Below, in pieces: positions 52,173 to 61,477 of a DNA stretch of 64,000 nucleotides. The DNA is from Saprospiraceae bacterium (lineage in GTDB: Bacteria > Bacteroidota > Bacteroidia > Chitinophagales > Saprospiraceae), in NCBI GenBank assembly GCA_017987975.1, contig JAGNSQ010000002.1:7968-71967 (forward strand), read 5' to 3'. Made by a program: the position numbers and the translations under genes. The stretch's first letter is position 1. Each line of letters starts with the position of its first letter. The notes below the pieces were generated by a model that worked only from the letters and a program-made list of their open reading frames with translations, did no database searches and was not told the DNA's origin.

Positions 52173-53270
52173 ATGGCATTACAGTGCGGCATCGTGGGAC
52201 TTCCCAATGTAGGAAAATCAACCCTATTTAATGCGTTGACTTCAGCAAAAGCTTTAGCAGCCAACTATCCATTTGCAACCAAAGACCCCAATTTGGGCGT
52301 AATTACCGTTCCCGATGAAAGGCTGGATCGATTGTCTGACATCGTAAAGCCACAAAGGGTGCAGCCTACAACCGTGGAAATAGTGGATATTGCCGGTCTG
52401 ATCAAAGGAGCGAGTAAAGGTGAAGGTTTGGGTAACCAGTTTTTAGCCAATATTCGCGAAGTAGATGCTATTGTCCATGTAGTTCGATGCTTTGATGACG
52501 ACAATGTAGTGCACGTTGAAGGAGGTGTTGATCCATTGAGAGACAAGGGCATAATTGACAATGAGCTCATCTTAAAAGACCTGGAGACCCTGGAAAAAAG
52601 GATAGATAGACAGAAAAAGCAAGCTAAATCAGGAACTAAGGATGATGCTGCCAAAGTAGAATTTTTAGAGAAGTTGTATAACTTTTTGGAAGCGGGCAAT
52701 TGTGCCAGAGCTTTTACTTTTAGTGACGATGAAAAAGAGTTTATCAGAGATACCTGGTTACTGACCGACAAACCGGTTTTATATGTTTGCAATGTAGACG
52801 AAGGCAGTGTAAAAACCGGCAATGCGCATACTGAGAAATTTAAGGAGAGTGTAAAGGATGAAAGTGCAGAAGTCATCCTCGTATCTGCAGCCATTGAAGC
52901 GGATATAGCAGAGTTGGAAAGCAAAGAAGAAAGGATGGAATTTGTGAGAGACATGGGCCTGGATGAACCGGGTGTCAACAGAGTAATCCGAGCCTGCTAC
53001 AAACTACTCAACCTGATCACCTATTTCACAGCAGGTGAAAAAGAAGTACGTGCCTGGACCATCCACAGGGGCGATAAAGCTCCTCAGGCAGCAGGCGTTA
53101 TTCACACTGATTTTGAGAAAGGATTCATCAGGGCTGAAGTGATCAAATATGAAGATTTTATTCATTATGGCTCAGAAGCATCTGTAAAAGAGGCAGGTAA
53201 GATGGGCGTTGAAGGCAAGGAGTACGTAGTCAATGATGGAGATATTATGCACTTTAGGTTTAATGTTTAA
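52173..53270 (+). CDS. ychF: Ribosome-associated GTPase/ATPase YchF (Obg family)
   Basis: The 365-residue protein has G1 [16 protein letters not shown]3 [19 protein letters not shown] and a C-terminal TGS domain ending in [16 protein letters not shown]. The G4 position is NVDE in place of NKxD, the known feature that lets YchF prefer ATP. It binds ribosomes and is linked to stress regulation. The middle coiled coil (about residues 125-175) is present. It has its own promoter box. Confidence 0.95.
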   Translation: MALQCGIVGLPNVGKSTLFNALTSAKALAANYPFATKDPNLGVITVPDERLDRLSDIVKPQRVQPTTVEIVDIAGLIKGASKGEGLGNQFLANIREVDAIVHVVRCFDDDNVVHVEGGVDPLRDKGIIDNELILKDLETLEKRIDRQKKQAKSGTKDDAAKVEFLEKLYNFLEAGNCARAFTFSDDEKEFIRDTWLLTDKPVLYVCNVDEGSVKTGNAHTEKFKESVKDESAEVILVSAAIEADIAELESKEERMEFVRDMGLDEPGVNRVIRACYKLLNLITYFTAGEKEVRAWTIHRGDKAPQAAGVIHTDFEKGFIRAEVIKYEDFIHYGSEASVKEAGKMGVEGKEYVVNDGDIMHFRFNV

Positions 53271-53419
53271 TACCTCTCGTTGTAGGTTTTAAATAATTGC
53301 CGGCTGATTTTAAAATAGGCCGTAAGTTATATTTAGGCTTGGCAATTTAAAGACACTAGATACCAATCTGACATATAATTCTATTTTTTATTAAATCAAA
53401 AAATTGAGACTTTGGTCTG

Positions 53420-54220
53420 TCACAACTGAGCCATTACCACCCTATCCTTGCCCTGCAAATCTTTGTAAATAACCACATTTTCATAGCCTGCCGAAACAAA
53501 ACAGGCTTTCGTTTCAGCACCCCACCTTTCATTGATTTCACAAATTACCGGTGTATGGGAAGCTCCTCCATAGGCAGCTATCGCCTTGTAAAAAATAAGT
53601 GGGTCGTCATCGGCAAAAAGAGCCATATGGGGCTCATAAGATATAACATTGGCAGCCATTGAAGTCTCTTCTTCTCTTCCGATGTAGGGAGGATTGCTAA
53701 CTATGAGGTCTACAGCTATCAGCGTTTTTCGATCCTGTTCTAAAAGAAAATCACAACGTTTCAAATCGATTTCCAAGTCAAGGTCGACAGCATTTTTGCG
53801 GGCAATGGCAAGTGCCTCTTCACTCTTGTCAATAGCTGTTACTTTGACGTCTGGCAGCTTTTTCTTTAATGCCAGTGCAATACAGCCACTTCCTGTTCCG
53901 ATGTCAAGGATGTGGCTTATTTTGCGATTTTGGGCATATTCCAATGCAAAATTGACCAATTCTTCGGTTTCCGGACGAGGAATCAGGACACCAGGGGCTA
54001 CATACAAAAGCAGGTCTCTAAAATAGGCCTTACCTGTAATGTATTGCAAGGGTTCTTGCTTCAACAAACGGTGAAAAGCAGCTTCCAGAATGGATGTTTC
54101 AGCCGGAGAAAGTTGATTTCTGCCATCAAATAAATCCTGGTATAAGTAGTTAATTAAAGTACTTGCTTCCCGGGGCTCATATACTTCAGCCAGGGCAGAA
54201 ATCATTGCCTGCCGATCCAT
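53420..54220 (-). CDS. prmC: Peptide chain release factor glutamine methyltransferase
   Basis: This 266-residue SAM-dependent enzyme methylates the GGQ glutamine of release factors. Motif I is ILDIGTGSGCIALALKK near residue 117. The substrate motif NPPYIG near residue 185 is the N5-glutamine signature. The N-terminal helical domain contacts the release factor. ATG 54220 is preferred over TTG 54223. It is downstream of the LOG gene by 3 bases on the same strand, and converges with ychF across a 149-base gap in which I see no strong hairpin. Confidence 0.94.
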   Translation of the reverse strand: MDRQAMISALAEVYEPREASTLINYLYQDLFDGRNQLSPAETSILEAAFHRLLKQEPLQYITGKAYFRDLLLYVAPGVLIPRPETEELVNFALEYAQNRKISHILDIGTGSGCIALALKKKLPDVKVTAIDKSEEALAIARKNAVDLDLEIDLKRCDFLLEQDRKTLIAVDLIVSNPPYIGREEETSMAANVISYEPHMALFADDDPLIFYKAIAAYGGASHTPVICEINERWGAETKACFVSAGYENVVIYKDLQGKDRVVMAQL

Positions 54221-54223
54221 CAA

Positions 54224-54958
54224 TTAAAGTTCGAGATTGGGCTTGATGGCATGGCCGTCTGTACCCATGTTGTAAAAGTCTGATATGAGTTTAACTACCT
54301 CATCCGGATCATCGGTTACAGGCAGTAAGTCAAGGTCTTTTTCTGACACATTGTGAAATTGTTGGAGCATCACTTCTCTGATCCAATGTTTGAGACCCGA
54401 CCAAAATTCTACTCCCATAAGTATGACAGGTACCTTCGAAATTTTTTTAGTTTGTATCAAAGTTAACACTTCAAACATTTCGTCCAGGGTACCAAAGCCT
54501 CCCGGCATAACAACAAAGGCCTGTGCATATTTGACAAACATCACTTTTCGTACAAAAAAGTAGCGGTGGTCCAGGTTTTTATCGGGATCGATGTAAGCAT
54601 TGTGCGATTGTTCAAAAGGGAGATTGATATTGAGACCAACGCTTAGTCCGCCTTGTGTATAAGCACCTTTGTTGGCTGCTTCCATGATGCCGGGGCCACC
54701 TCCGGTAATCACTCCAAATCCTTCTTCGGTTATTCTTTTGGCCACATCAACCGTCAGTTGATAATATTTGTTGTCAGCCTGCGTACGAGCTGATCCAAAA
54801 ATAGAAACACATGGCCCAATACGGTTGAGTTTTTCAAAACCTTCCACAAATTCAGCTACCACCTTAAACATGGTCCAGGAGTTTTCTCCTTTCAGTTCTG
54901 ACCATTGTTTCATCTGACGGGTGGGTACAGCGGCGGCTTTTAATTTTCTTTCTTCCAT
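54224..54958 (-). CDS. LOG family protein (possible cytokinin riboside 5'-monophosphate phosphoribohydrolase)
   Basis: The 244-residue Rossmann-fold protein was formerly called a lysine decarboxylase. The motifs GGGPGIMEAANKGAY and PGGFGTLDEMFE are the family's nucleotide-binding and catalytic signatures. SIFGSART at the first strand is typical. Members cleave nucleoside monophosphates; the bacterial substrate may be AMP or similar. It begins 66 bases after the regulator's terminator. Confidence 0.9.
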   Translation of the reverse strand: MEERKLKAAAVPTRQMKQWSELKGENSWTMFKVVAEFVEGFEKLNRIGPCVSIFGSARTQADNKYYQLTVDVAKRITEEGFGVITGGGPGIMEAANKGAYTQGGLSVGLNINLPFEQSHNAYIDPDKNLDHRYFFVRKVMFVKYAQAFVVMPGGFGTLDEMFEVLTLIQTKKISKVPVILMGVEFWSGLKHWIREVMLQQFHNVSEKDLDLLPVTDDPDEVVKLISDFYNMGTDGHAIKPNLEL

Positions 54959-55023
54959 TTGATAAAAATATTTAGTAAAAACCCAAGGCTTTCATTGAAT
55001 AGATGGAAGGAAAACATTGGGCG

Positions 55024-55055
55024 AAAAAAAAGCCCGCCACACGACTATGACGGGC
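55024..55055 (-). terminator. Intrinsic terminator after the NtrC-type regulator gene
   Basis: GCCCGCCA (55032-55039) pairs with TGACGGGC (55048-55055) with one mismatch and an 8-base loop. On the minus strand eight T's follow (A-run 55024-55031), 31 bases after the regulator stop. Confidence 0.85.
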
Positions 55056-55086
55056 AAATCCTATAAACACAAAAATAAAAAAAAAG

Positions 55087-56361
55087 TTAGACAAGGATGC
55101 CCTTGTATGCTTCGTATTCTTTGAGAATGTACTTCTGTAGTTTTTCAGAATTATCGAATTGATCAAATATTTCCTGCAGTTTTGATCGCTCAGAGCTGGA
55201 GGTATTGACGTAATTTTCAATATCTGTTTTTGTTATCTTTTCCTTGCTGAGTATAATAAGTCTTTCTACAACGTTGCGCAATTCGCGAATGTTGCCAGTC
55301 CAATTGTATTGCTGCAACAGTTTTAAGGCTGCTGCATCAATGGTCTTTTTGTTCATGCCATACTCATCGCAAATCCTGACCATAAAATGTTCAACCAGAG
55401 CCGGTATATCTTCTTTTCGCTCATTGAGAGATGGCACCTCTATGACAATAACGGCAAGTCTGTGATAAAGATCCTCTCTGAATAATCCTTTGTTGATTTC
55501 TGCTCTCAAATCCTTGTTGGTAGCAGCTATGACCCGGACGTCGACCGACAATTCCTTTTCACCCCCTACCCTGGTTATCCTGCTTTCCTGCAAGGCCCTT
55601 AATACTTTGGCCTGGGCAGAAAGGCTCATATCTCCTATTTCGTCCAAAAAGAGGGTTCCTCCATGGGCTTGTTCAAACTTGCCCAATCGCATTTTGTGTG
55701 CTGAGGTAAAAGACCCCTTTTCATGGCCAAAAAGTTCACTTTCAATTAATTCCGACGGAATGGCAGCGCAGTTGACTTCCACTATGGGACCATCGGCGCG
55801 GTTAGATTTGTCGTGGATCCAGCGGGCCACCAGCTCTTTACCGGTTCCGTTTTTTCCATTGATAAGAACTCTCGCGTCTGTGGGTGCTATTCTGTCAACC
55901 GTTTGTTTGATCAATTCCAGGGCCTTGCTCTCACCTATCATCTCTTGTACCATAGACTTGTGGACCCTCTTCTGCAACACCTTTTTTTCTGTGATGAGCG
56001 AAGATTTGTCCATGGCATTACGGATGGTGATCAGCAGCCTGTTGAGATCGGGGGGTTTCTGAATAAAATCAAAAGCTCCCTTTTTCACAGCTTCTACTGC
56101 GGTATCAATATTGGCGTGGCCCGAAATCATTACAATTGGCACATCCGGACAAAGGATCTGGATGCGTTCAATGGCTTCCATGCCGTCCATTTTGGGCATC
56201 TTGATGTCCAGAATGATTACATCAAAGGCCTGCTGTTTTACCTTGACAAGTGCATCCAGACCATCAGGCGACTCATCTACCTGATAGCTCTCAAACTCAA
56301 GGATCTCTCTGAGGGTCCTTCGGATGCTCGCATCATCGTCAACAATTAATATTCTTGCCAT
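55087..56361 (-). CDS. NtrC-type response regulator (receiver plus AAA+), lacking a C-terminal Fis HTH
   Basis: The 424-residue protein has a receiver domain with phospho-acceptor Asp52 (ILDIKMPKMDG) and the acidic pair VDDD at residues 7-10. An AAA+ domain follows, with Walker A NGKNGTGKE (168-176), Walker B GGTLFLDEIGDM and the arginine-finger LYHRLAVIVIEVPSL region. The sigma-54 contact loop reads GSFTSA (216-221) instead of GAFTGA. After the AAA+ lid the chain ends with LQEIFDQFDNSEKLQKYILKE; no Fis-type helix-turn-helix is visible. It may act without direct DNA binding. It is monocistronic by the terminator after it. A partner histidine kinase is not in the window. Confidence 0.88.
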   Translation of the reverse strand: MARILIVDDDASIRRTLREILEFESYQVDESPDGLDALVKVKQQAFDVIILDIKMPKMDGMEAIERIQILCPDVPIVMISGHANIDTAVEAVKKGAFDFIQKPPDLNRLLITIRNAMDKSSLITEKKVLQKRVHKSMVQEMIGESKALELIKQTVDRIAPTDARVLINGKNGTGKELVARWIHDKSNRADGPIVEVNCAAIPSELIESELFGHEKGSFTSAHKMRLGKFEQAHGGTLFLDEIGDMSLSAQAKVLRALQESRITRVGGEKELSVDVRVIAATNKDLRAEINKGLFREDLYHRLAVIVIEVPSLNERKEDIPALVEHFMVRICDEYGMNKKTIDAAALKLLQQYNWTGNIRELRNVVERLIILSKEKITKTDIENYVNTSSSERSKLQEIFDQFDNSEKLQKYILKEYEAYKGILV

Positions 56362-56494
56362 GGGCTAATACAGACTTTAGTAATTATCAGGTAAAATTAC
56401 ATTAATTTTTTCAATAATATGAAAAGCGCTGAAAAAAAAATGCGCTTCAGTCATCCGGGGATCAAAAAGAGGCTAAAATGCAGATTCTCCATAA

Positions 56495-56518
56495 CATATT
56501 AGTTTTTAGTGTAATATG
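56495..56518. promoter_or_regulatory. Candidate operator, exact CATATTA-N10-TAATATG
   Basis: The perfect inverted repeat can be extended by one base on each side (ACATATTA ... TAATATGT), with a 10-base spacer. Centre-to-centre arm spacing (17 bases) is close to 1.6 helical turns. Confidence 0.55.
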
Positions 56519-56614
56519 TGTCAAAAAAAAGTAAAAAAAAAGTGGCCCCATAAAATCGCTGCTTATTTCTGAGTAAAAACTGCTTACATATTATCAATTT
56601 TCATAATGTCTTTT

Positions 56615-56638
56615 CATATTAAAAATGCTACTAATATG
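56615..56638. promoter_or_regulatory. Candidate operator, exact CATATTA-N10-TAATATG
   Basis: This second exact copy, extendable to TCATATTA ... TAATATGA with a spacer of the same 10 bases in length but different sequence, shows that the arms rather than the spacer are conserved. It lies 28 bases (start to start) from the imperfect copy at 56587. Confidence 0.55.
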
Positions 56639-56761
56639 ATTTTCCTTTTGGTGTAGAATTTGGCATTAGGTATCACAAATGAGGGAAAGGTGTGTAATTC
56701 ATGTACCCAACCTGTTAAAATCATTGTAGTGAAACGAATATTACAAAAAACACAAAATTCG

Positions 56762-59700
56762 ATGAAGAACTTTTTACATTCACTGAAATCGGATCTCAGT
56801 AGAAAACACCAAAGGCCACTTTATATGGTTGCCTTGTTGTTGTGTTTAAACTGGATTACGGCATCTGCACAAGCTCCGACATTTACCCGGAATGAATGTG
56901 GGTGTATGAACAACGAGACTTCGTGGGGCAACGGCCAGTTTACTGAGACCATTACCATTACCAGTGCGCCGGGATTGACCTGGACCATTGTAGCGGCAAA
57001 TGGCCTGTACAGCACTGCCTCACCAGCTCCCCCTGCTGCACCACTTGTCATTCCGGCAGGAACGGTCATTACAGAAGGCCCCGCGGGCAGCTACGTTTTA
57101 AATGCCAGAAGAGTTGACAACTCTAATTATTCACTGATCGTGACCAACGGTACCACTGAATATACAGTCAACTCACTTCGCACTTGCCGGTATCCAAGAA
57201 ATGAAATCCTCGGAGATATCGGTGCCTGCGTTGATAGCGATAACAAGACTTATCGAATTGATGTTGCCAATAGCATGTTGCCCTCTGTTGCCTGGACAAT
57301 CAGCGGAGGAGGATCAACAGTTGGCCCTTTGACTACCAATACCCTTGTGGTCAATTGGGGAGCTGTAGTTGGCTCTTATGATGTACGGGTCAATGGTACC
57401 GCAAGAGCCTTTGCCGGACAGACATCCGGATTTTGTAATATCAGTGATACTATTACGGTAGACATTGCAGATGAGTTGCCCATTGCACTTGCCTGCAATA
57501 ACCTCATTCACCTCTCCATGAATGGCAGGTGTGAATTGAGTGTGACTCCTGAAATGGTGTTAGAAACCATTCTTTTCCCAACAACGGCTTCATCGTATGA
57601 TGTAGTGCTAAGAGATATGGAAAAGGATACCATCATACCCAATACCAGAATTTCTCAGAAATACATTGGTAAAACCATCGAAGCAAAAGTTGTACAGGAA
57701 TGTAGTACCAACTCCTGCTGGGGTTTGATCAAGTTGGAGGACAAATCAATTCCTTCACTTATTTGCAATCCGGATGTAACCATCGATTGTAATCAGTTGA
57801 CAGGGCCACAGGTCACTGGCTATCCACTTAGGCCAGACGCCATAGTCACTCCATTAACAGGGAACAAATTCCTGGTTAAAAATTTCGATTATTGTTCTGA
57901 TGTTATTTTAGAATATTATGATCAAATAACCAAAAGTGATTGTGTTGGAGATTTCAGTTCCGTGGTCACACGCACCTGGGTTGTAACTGACATTTCGGGC
58001 AACTCAAGCACTTGTTCATCTGATATTTACATTAGAAAGGCCGATAGCGCAGACATAGTATTTCCTAGTAACTGGGATGATGTTTTAGGCCCTAACCCTT
58101 CTATTCCAGCCTGTGGCAACTGGCCTAAACTGGCCAATGGTCATCCAGATCCTATTTATACCGGCAGTCCACAAGGTGTATTTTGTTTAAATGTAACCGT
58201 TGATTTCCAGGATACCAAAATACCTAAGTGTAGAGGTGATAAAACCTTCAAACTGTTGAGAAAATGGATCGTTACAGATTTGTGTAATGCTACTCAAATC
58301 ATCAGAAATCAAACCATTACCGTTATGGATAAAGATGCTCCCGTGATCGTTGCACCAGCCGATTTTACGGTAGGAACAACGGGTCTTACCTGCGCATCTC
58401 AAATAAAATTGCCACATCCTACCATTACAGATTGTAGCAACACTCAGTACTATGTATCCTACAATGTACCTGATCTAACTGGCGCTCCGTCACCGGGTCC
58501 CGGAAGTACAGATGGCGTAATTAAAAATTCAGATGGTACCTTTACCATTCAAACTCTGCCTGCAGGTGTTACTACCATTTGGGTAACTTATCTGGCAGTT
58601 GACGATTGCGACAATGCAAGCGAAGACATCACCAGAGTTGACATCAAAGATGGCACCCCTCCGGTTCCTGTTTGTGATCAATTTTCATTTGCCGGACTTA
58701 ATGATGATGGTCTTGGTTATGTAACTGTGGAATCATTGGATGATGGTTCTTGGGACAACTGTGGAATTGATTATTTGGAAGCCAGGAGAATGGAGACTTC
58801 TTCATGTAGCATCACCAATGAATGGGGACCAAAAATCAAATTCTGTTGTGAAGATGCCGGAAAATCATTCATGGTTCAATTAAGAGTGGTAGATAAAGCC
58901 GGTAATTCCAACACCTGTATGGTAGAAGTAAGAGTTCAGGACAACGTACCTCCTACCCTTACCAACTGCCCTGCAAACATTACCGTTGATTGTAACGCAG
59001 ATCTATTAAGTCTGGGTCAATATGGCAAGCCAACAGCAAGTGATGTTTGTGGAGCAAATCTTACAGAAGAAGTAAAAGACAATGGCTTTGACGACTGTGG
59101 TCGCGGATCTATTTCAAGAATTTTTACGGCTACAGACAACTTTGGTAATAAAACAACTTGTGTACAAGTGATCACAGTTAGACCTACCAATCCGTTTAAT
59201 GCCAACAACATAACCTGGCCACAGGATCATACATTTACCAATGGCTGTTTGGCCACCGGTATTGCTCCTGAAAATATGCCAGCTGGTAAACAAAAACCTA
59301 CATGGGCAACCCGTCCATGCAGTCAGATTGCCATAGAACATGAAGACATCGTTTTCCAATATGTAGAAGGATTTTGTTTCAAAGTATTGAGAAAATGGAC
59401 CGTAATCGACTGGTGCCAATTCAATCCACTGATTCCATCAGCCGGTAAGTGGACCTATACACAGGTCATCAAAGGACAAAACAATACAGCTCCTACCATT
59501 ACAAAAGGATGTCTGCCTGCAGATGTGAAGATTACCCAGGTGGACAATTGCCAGGCATTGATCGAAGCTACAGCTACTGCTACCGACGATTGTACCCAGG
59601 GTGATAAATTTGTTTGGTCGTATGTCCTGGATGTGGATAACAACGGAACTAAAGATTTTACCGGAAACACCAATACAGTAAGCAGAACAGTAAGTTTCGG

Positions 59701-61366
59701 AAAACACACCATTACCTGGACAGTAACAGACGAATGTGGAAACAGCAAAACATGCTCAAACACCTTTGAAGTAAAAGACCAGAAAAAACCAACACCTTAC
59801 TGTTTGTCAGAAATTACAACCGTAATTATGGAGCAGGATGGCACCGTTGAAATTTGGGCTTCTGATTTTAATGCTGGAAGTTATGACAACTGTTCACCCA
59901 ATCCTAATTTGAAGTATTCATTTACCAGCAATGTTTTAGACGCAGCCAGGACCTTCAGATGTGCTGACATGACAGATAATACCACAAGATTTGAATTGAA
60001 GATCTATGTAACTGACCTTGCAGGCAATCAGGACTTCTGTACAACCCACATCAACATACAGGACAATAACAATACCTGTGGATTTGGCAATATCGATGAA
60101 GGAGAAGGCGAAGGCGAAGAATCTAAAAAAGTATCGGTTTCAGGAGCCATCAGAATGGAATCAAATGAGTCCGTTGAAAATGTGGCTTTGATGTTGGAAT
60201 CACAACAACCTGAATTTCCAAAATATATTTACAGCAATGAGCAAGGTGAATATACATTTAACGACCTAATTACACAAAACGACTATACCATTACGCCATC
60301 AAAAAATGATGACTATCTTAACGGACTTTCAACCTTGGATTTAATCCTGATCCAGCGCCACATTTTAGGTGTTAAAAAACTAGAAAGTCCATACAAGATC
60401 ATTGCTTGTGACGCCAATTCTGACGACAAAGTAACGGCATCTGACCTGGTAGCATTAAGAAAACTGATCCTTGGTTTGACCGACAAACTTGCCAATAGCG
60501 ATAGCTGGAAATTTGTAGACAAATCACATGTATTTGCTGATCCAACAAAGCCATTCCCTTATCAATCCAGCATTGGAATGGGAACATTGGAACACAATGT
60601 AAGCAACGGCGACTTTGTAGCAGTTAAAGTAGGTGACATCAATGCATCCTACCAGCGCAACGCACAGTCAAATGAAGCAGAAAACAGAACAAGGACCAGC
60701 ATGATGTATGCAGCAACGGCTCTAAAAGCAGGAGAATCAATCACTGTTCCGTTTGAAGTTGCTGAAGCTAAAAACATTGCCGGCATTCAGTTTTCAATGG
60801 TGTTTGATCAGGATAAATTTGAATTCAAGGGCATCGAGCAAGGGGCTGCCAATGTAACAGAAGATGATATCTATGTTGTGGACAACACCTTACTGATGAG
60901 TTGGGCAAATAGCAAAAAAGACAACGAGGAAAACGGTAAATTATTTGGTTTGACCTTTGTGGCCAAACAGGATATTGCTGCCGGTGAGTGGTTTAACCTC
61001 AATGACAGAATGTTGAAGTCAGAAGTATATTTCAATGAAGACGAAAACATTACGGCAAGCTCAATGGATCTGGAATTGAGAGGTAAGAGCAACTATGCCA
61101 ATTCAACCTTTGAACTGTACCAAAACACACCCAATCCATTCAATCATACAACGACCATTGGCTTTACTATTCCTGAAGCAGGCGAAGTATCATTCAAAGT
61201 GTATGATTACAATGGAACCGTGTTGAAACAATTCAGAAAAAATTATGACAAAGGTTATAATACAATAGAACTCAATGTTTCTGAATTCAACAAAGCGGGC
61301 ATACTCTTTTACCAACTAGACTCAAAAACTCATTCAGCCAATAAAAAAATGATTGTTATAAAATAA
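56762..61366 (+). CDS. Giant HYR-repeat surface protein with dockerin-like, cohesin-like and T9SS domains
   Basis: The product has 1534 residues. The signal peptide (LYMVALLLCLNWITASAQA) is followed by a very cysteine-rich region of HYR/Ig-like repeats with paired motifs such as NITVDCNADL, FKVLRKWTVIDWC and KDAPVIVAPADF. An acidic GEGEGEE linker near residue 1115 leads to a carboxypeptidase-regulatory-like domain. A dockerin-like pair follows at about 1185-1242 (STLDLILIQRHILGV and ACDANSDDKVTASDLVALRK), then a cohesin-like beta domain at about 1318-1440 and a T9SS tail at about 1450-1534 (YQNTPNPFN ... KKMIVIK). It is probably a secreted, cell-surface structural or adhesive protein. ATG 56762 is chosen to give the signal peptide. 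Confidence 0.87.
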   Translation: MKNFLHSLKSDLSRKHQRPLYMVALLLCLNWITASAQAPTFTRNECGCMNNETSWGNGQFTETITITSAPGLTWTIVAANGLYSTASPAPPAAPLVIPAGTVITEGPAGSYVLNARRVDNSNYSLIVTNGTTEYTVNSLRTCRYPRNEILGDIGACVDSDNKTYRIDVANSMLPSVAWTISGGGSTVGPLTTNTLVVNWGAVVGSYDVRVNGTARAFAGQTSGFCNISDTITVDIADELPIALACNNLIHLSMNGRCELSVTPEMVLETILFPTTASSYDVVLRDMEKDTIIPNTRISQKYIGKTIEAKVVQECSTNSCWGLIKLEDKSIPSLICNPDVTIDCNQLTGPQVTGYPLRPDAIVTPLTGNKFLVKNFDYCSDVILEYYDQITKSDCVGDFSSVVTRTWVVTDISGNSSTCSSDIYIRKADSADIVFPSNWDDVLGPNPSIPACGNWPKLANGHPDPIYTGSPQGVFCLNVTVDFQDTKIPKCRGDKTFKLLRKWIVTDLCNATQIIRNQTITVMDKDAPVIVAPADFTVGTTGLTCASQIKLPHPTITDCSNTQYYVSYNVPDLTGAPSPGPGSTDGVIKNSDGTFTIQTLPAGVTTIWVTYLAVDDCDNASEDITRVDIKDGTPPVPVCDQFSFAGLNDDGLGYVTVESLDDGSWDNCGIDYLEARRMETSSCSITNEWGPKIKFCCEDAGKSFMVQLRVVDKAGNSNTCMVEVRVQDNVPPTLTNCPANITVDCNADLLSLGQYGKPTASDVCGANLTEEVKDNGFDDCGRGSISRIFTATDNFGNKTTCVQVITVRPTNPFNANNITWPQDHTFTNGCLATGIAPENMPAGKQKPTWATRPCSQIAIEHEDIVFQYVEGFCFKVLRKWTVIDWCQFNPLIPSAGKWTYTQVIKGQNNTAPTITKGCLPADVKITQVDNCQALIEATATATDDCTQGDKFVWSYVLDVDNNGTKDFTGNTNTVSRTVSFGKHTITWTVTDECGNSKTCSNTFEVKDQKKPTPYCLSEITTVIMEQDGTVEIWASDFNAGSYDNCSPNPNLKYSFTSNVLDAARTFRCADMTDNTTRFELKIYVTDLAGNQDFCTTHINIQDNNNTCGFGNIDEGEGEGEESKKVSVSGAIRMESNESVENVALMLESQQPEFPKYIYSNEQGEYTFNDLITQNDYTITPSKNDDYLNGLSTLDLILIQRHILGVKKLESPYKIIACDANSDDKVTASDLVALRKLILGLTDKLANSDSWKFVDKSHVFADPTKPFPYQSSIGMGTLEHNVSNGDFVAVKVGDINASYQRNAQSNEAENRTRTSMMYAATALKAGESITVPFEVAEAKNIAGIQFSMVFDQDKFEFKGIEQGAANVTEDDIYVVDNTLLMSWANSKKDNEENGKLFGLTFVAKQDIAAGEWFNLNDRMLKSEVYFNEDENITASSMDLELRGKSNYANSTFELYQNTPNPFNHTTTIGFTIPEAGEVSFKVYDYNGTVLKQFRKNYDKGYNTIELNVSEFNKAGILFYQLDSKTHSANKKMIVIK

Positions 61367-61367
61367 A

Positions 61368-61460
61368 CGGTTTTTTAGGATACGAGGGGTGCACATTGTG
61401 AGGTGTGCACTCCCACTCTCCTGCCGCGACAAATAACTTTCATAATAAAATAAAAAACCG
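61368..61460 (+). other. Nested inverted repeats between the two giant genes
   Basis: CGGTTTTTTA (61368-61377) and TAAAAAACCG (61451-61460) are exact 10-base reverse complements. Between them GTGCACA (61389-61395) and TGTGCAC (61404-61410) form a second perfect stem with an 8-base loop. The outer right arm ends 17 bases before the second giant gene. It could act as a transcription attenuator or terminator, or shape the mRNA between tandem paralogues. Confidence 0.55.
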
Positions 61461-61477
61461 ATTTAAATCTTATCAAG

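Larger units (their letters stand above)
56362..56761. promoter_or_regulatory. 400-base divergent control region with four CATATTA-N10-TAATATG dyads
   Basis: This gene-free region lies between the regulator (minus) and the first giant surface-protein gene (plus). Four related dyads occur at 56398-56421 (TACATTA-N10-TAATATG), 56495-56518 (exact), 56587-56610 (CATATTA-N10-TAATGTC) and 56615-56638 (exact). An AAGCGC/GCGCTT hairpin at 56424-56447 is also present. The last dyad lies just upstream of TAGAATTTG (56654-56662), a -7-like box with one extra base. The arrangement suggests a dimeric or multimeric DNA-binding protein. Confidence 0.6.

Noticed and set aside
52265-52978. A 237-codon open frame on the minus strand opposite ychF
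   Set aside because: The translation is serine- and leucine-rich with no motif, typical of the antisense of a conserved GTPase gene whose domains are fully visible on the plus strand.
53271-53419. Terminator between ychF and prmC
   Set aside because: Only 4-base CGGC/GCCG arms are visible, which is not enough support.
55490-56062. A 190-codon open frame on the plus strand opposite the NtrC-type regulator
   Set aside because: It is antisense to AAA+ and receiver motifs that are clearly coding on the minus strand.
56424-56447. AAGCGC/GCGCTT hairpin as terminator or small RNA
   Set aside because: The stem is only 6 bp with a 12-base A-rich loop and no T-run; it is too weak to call on its own.
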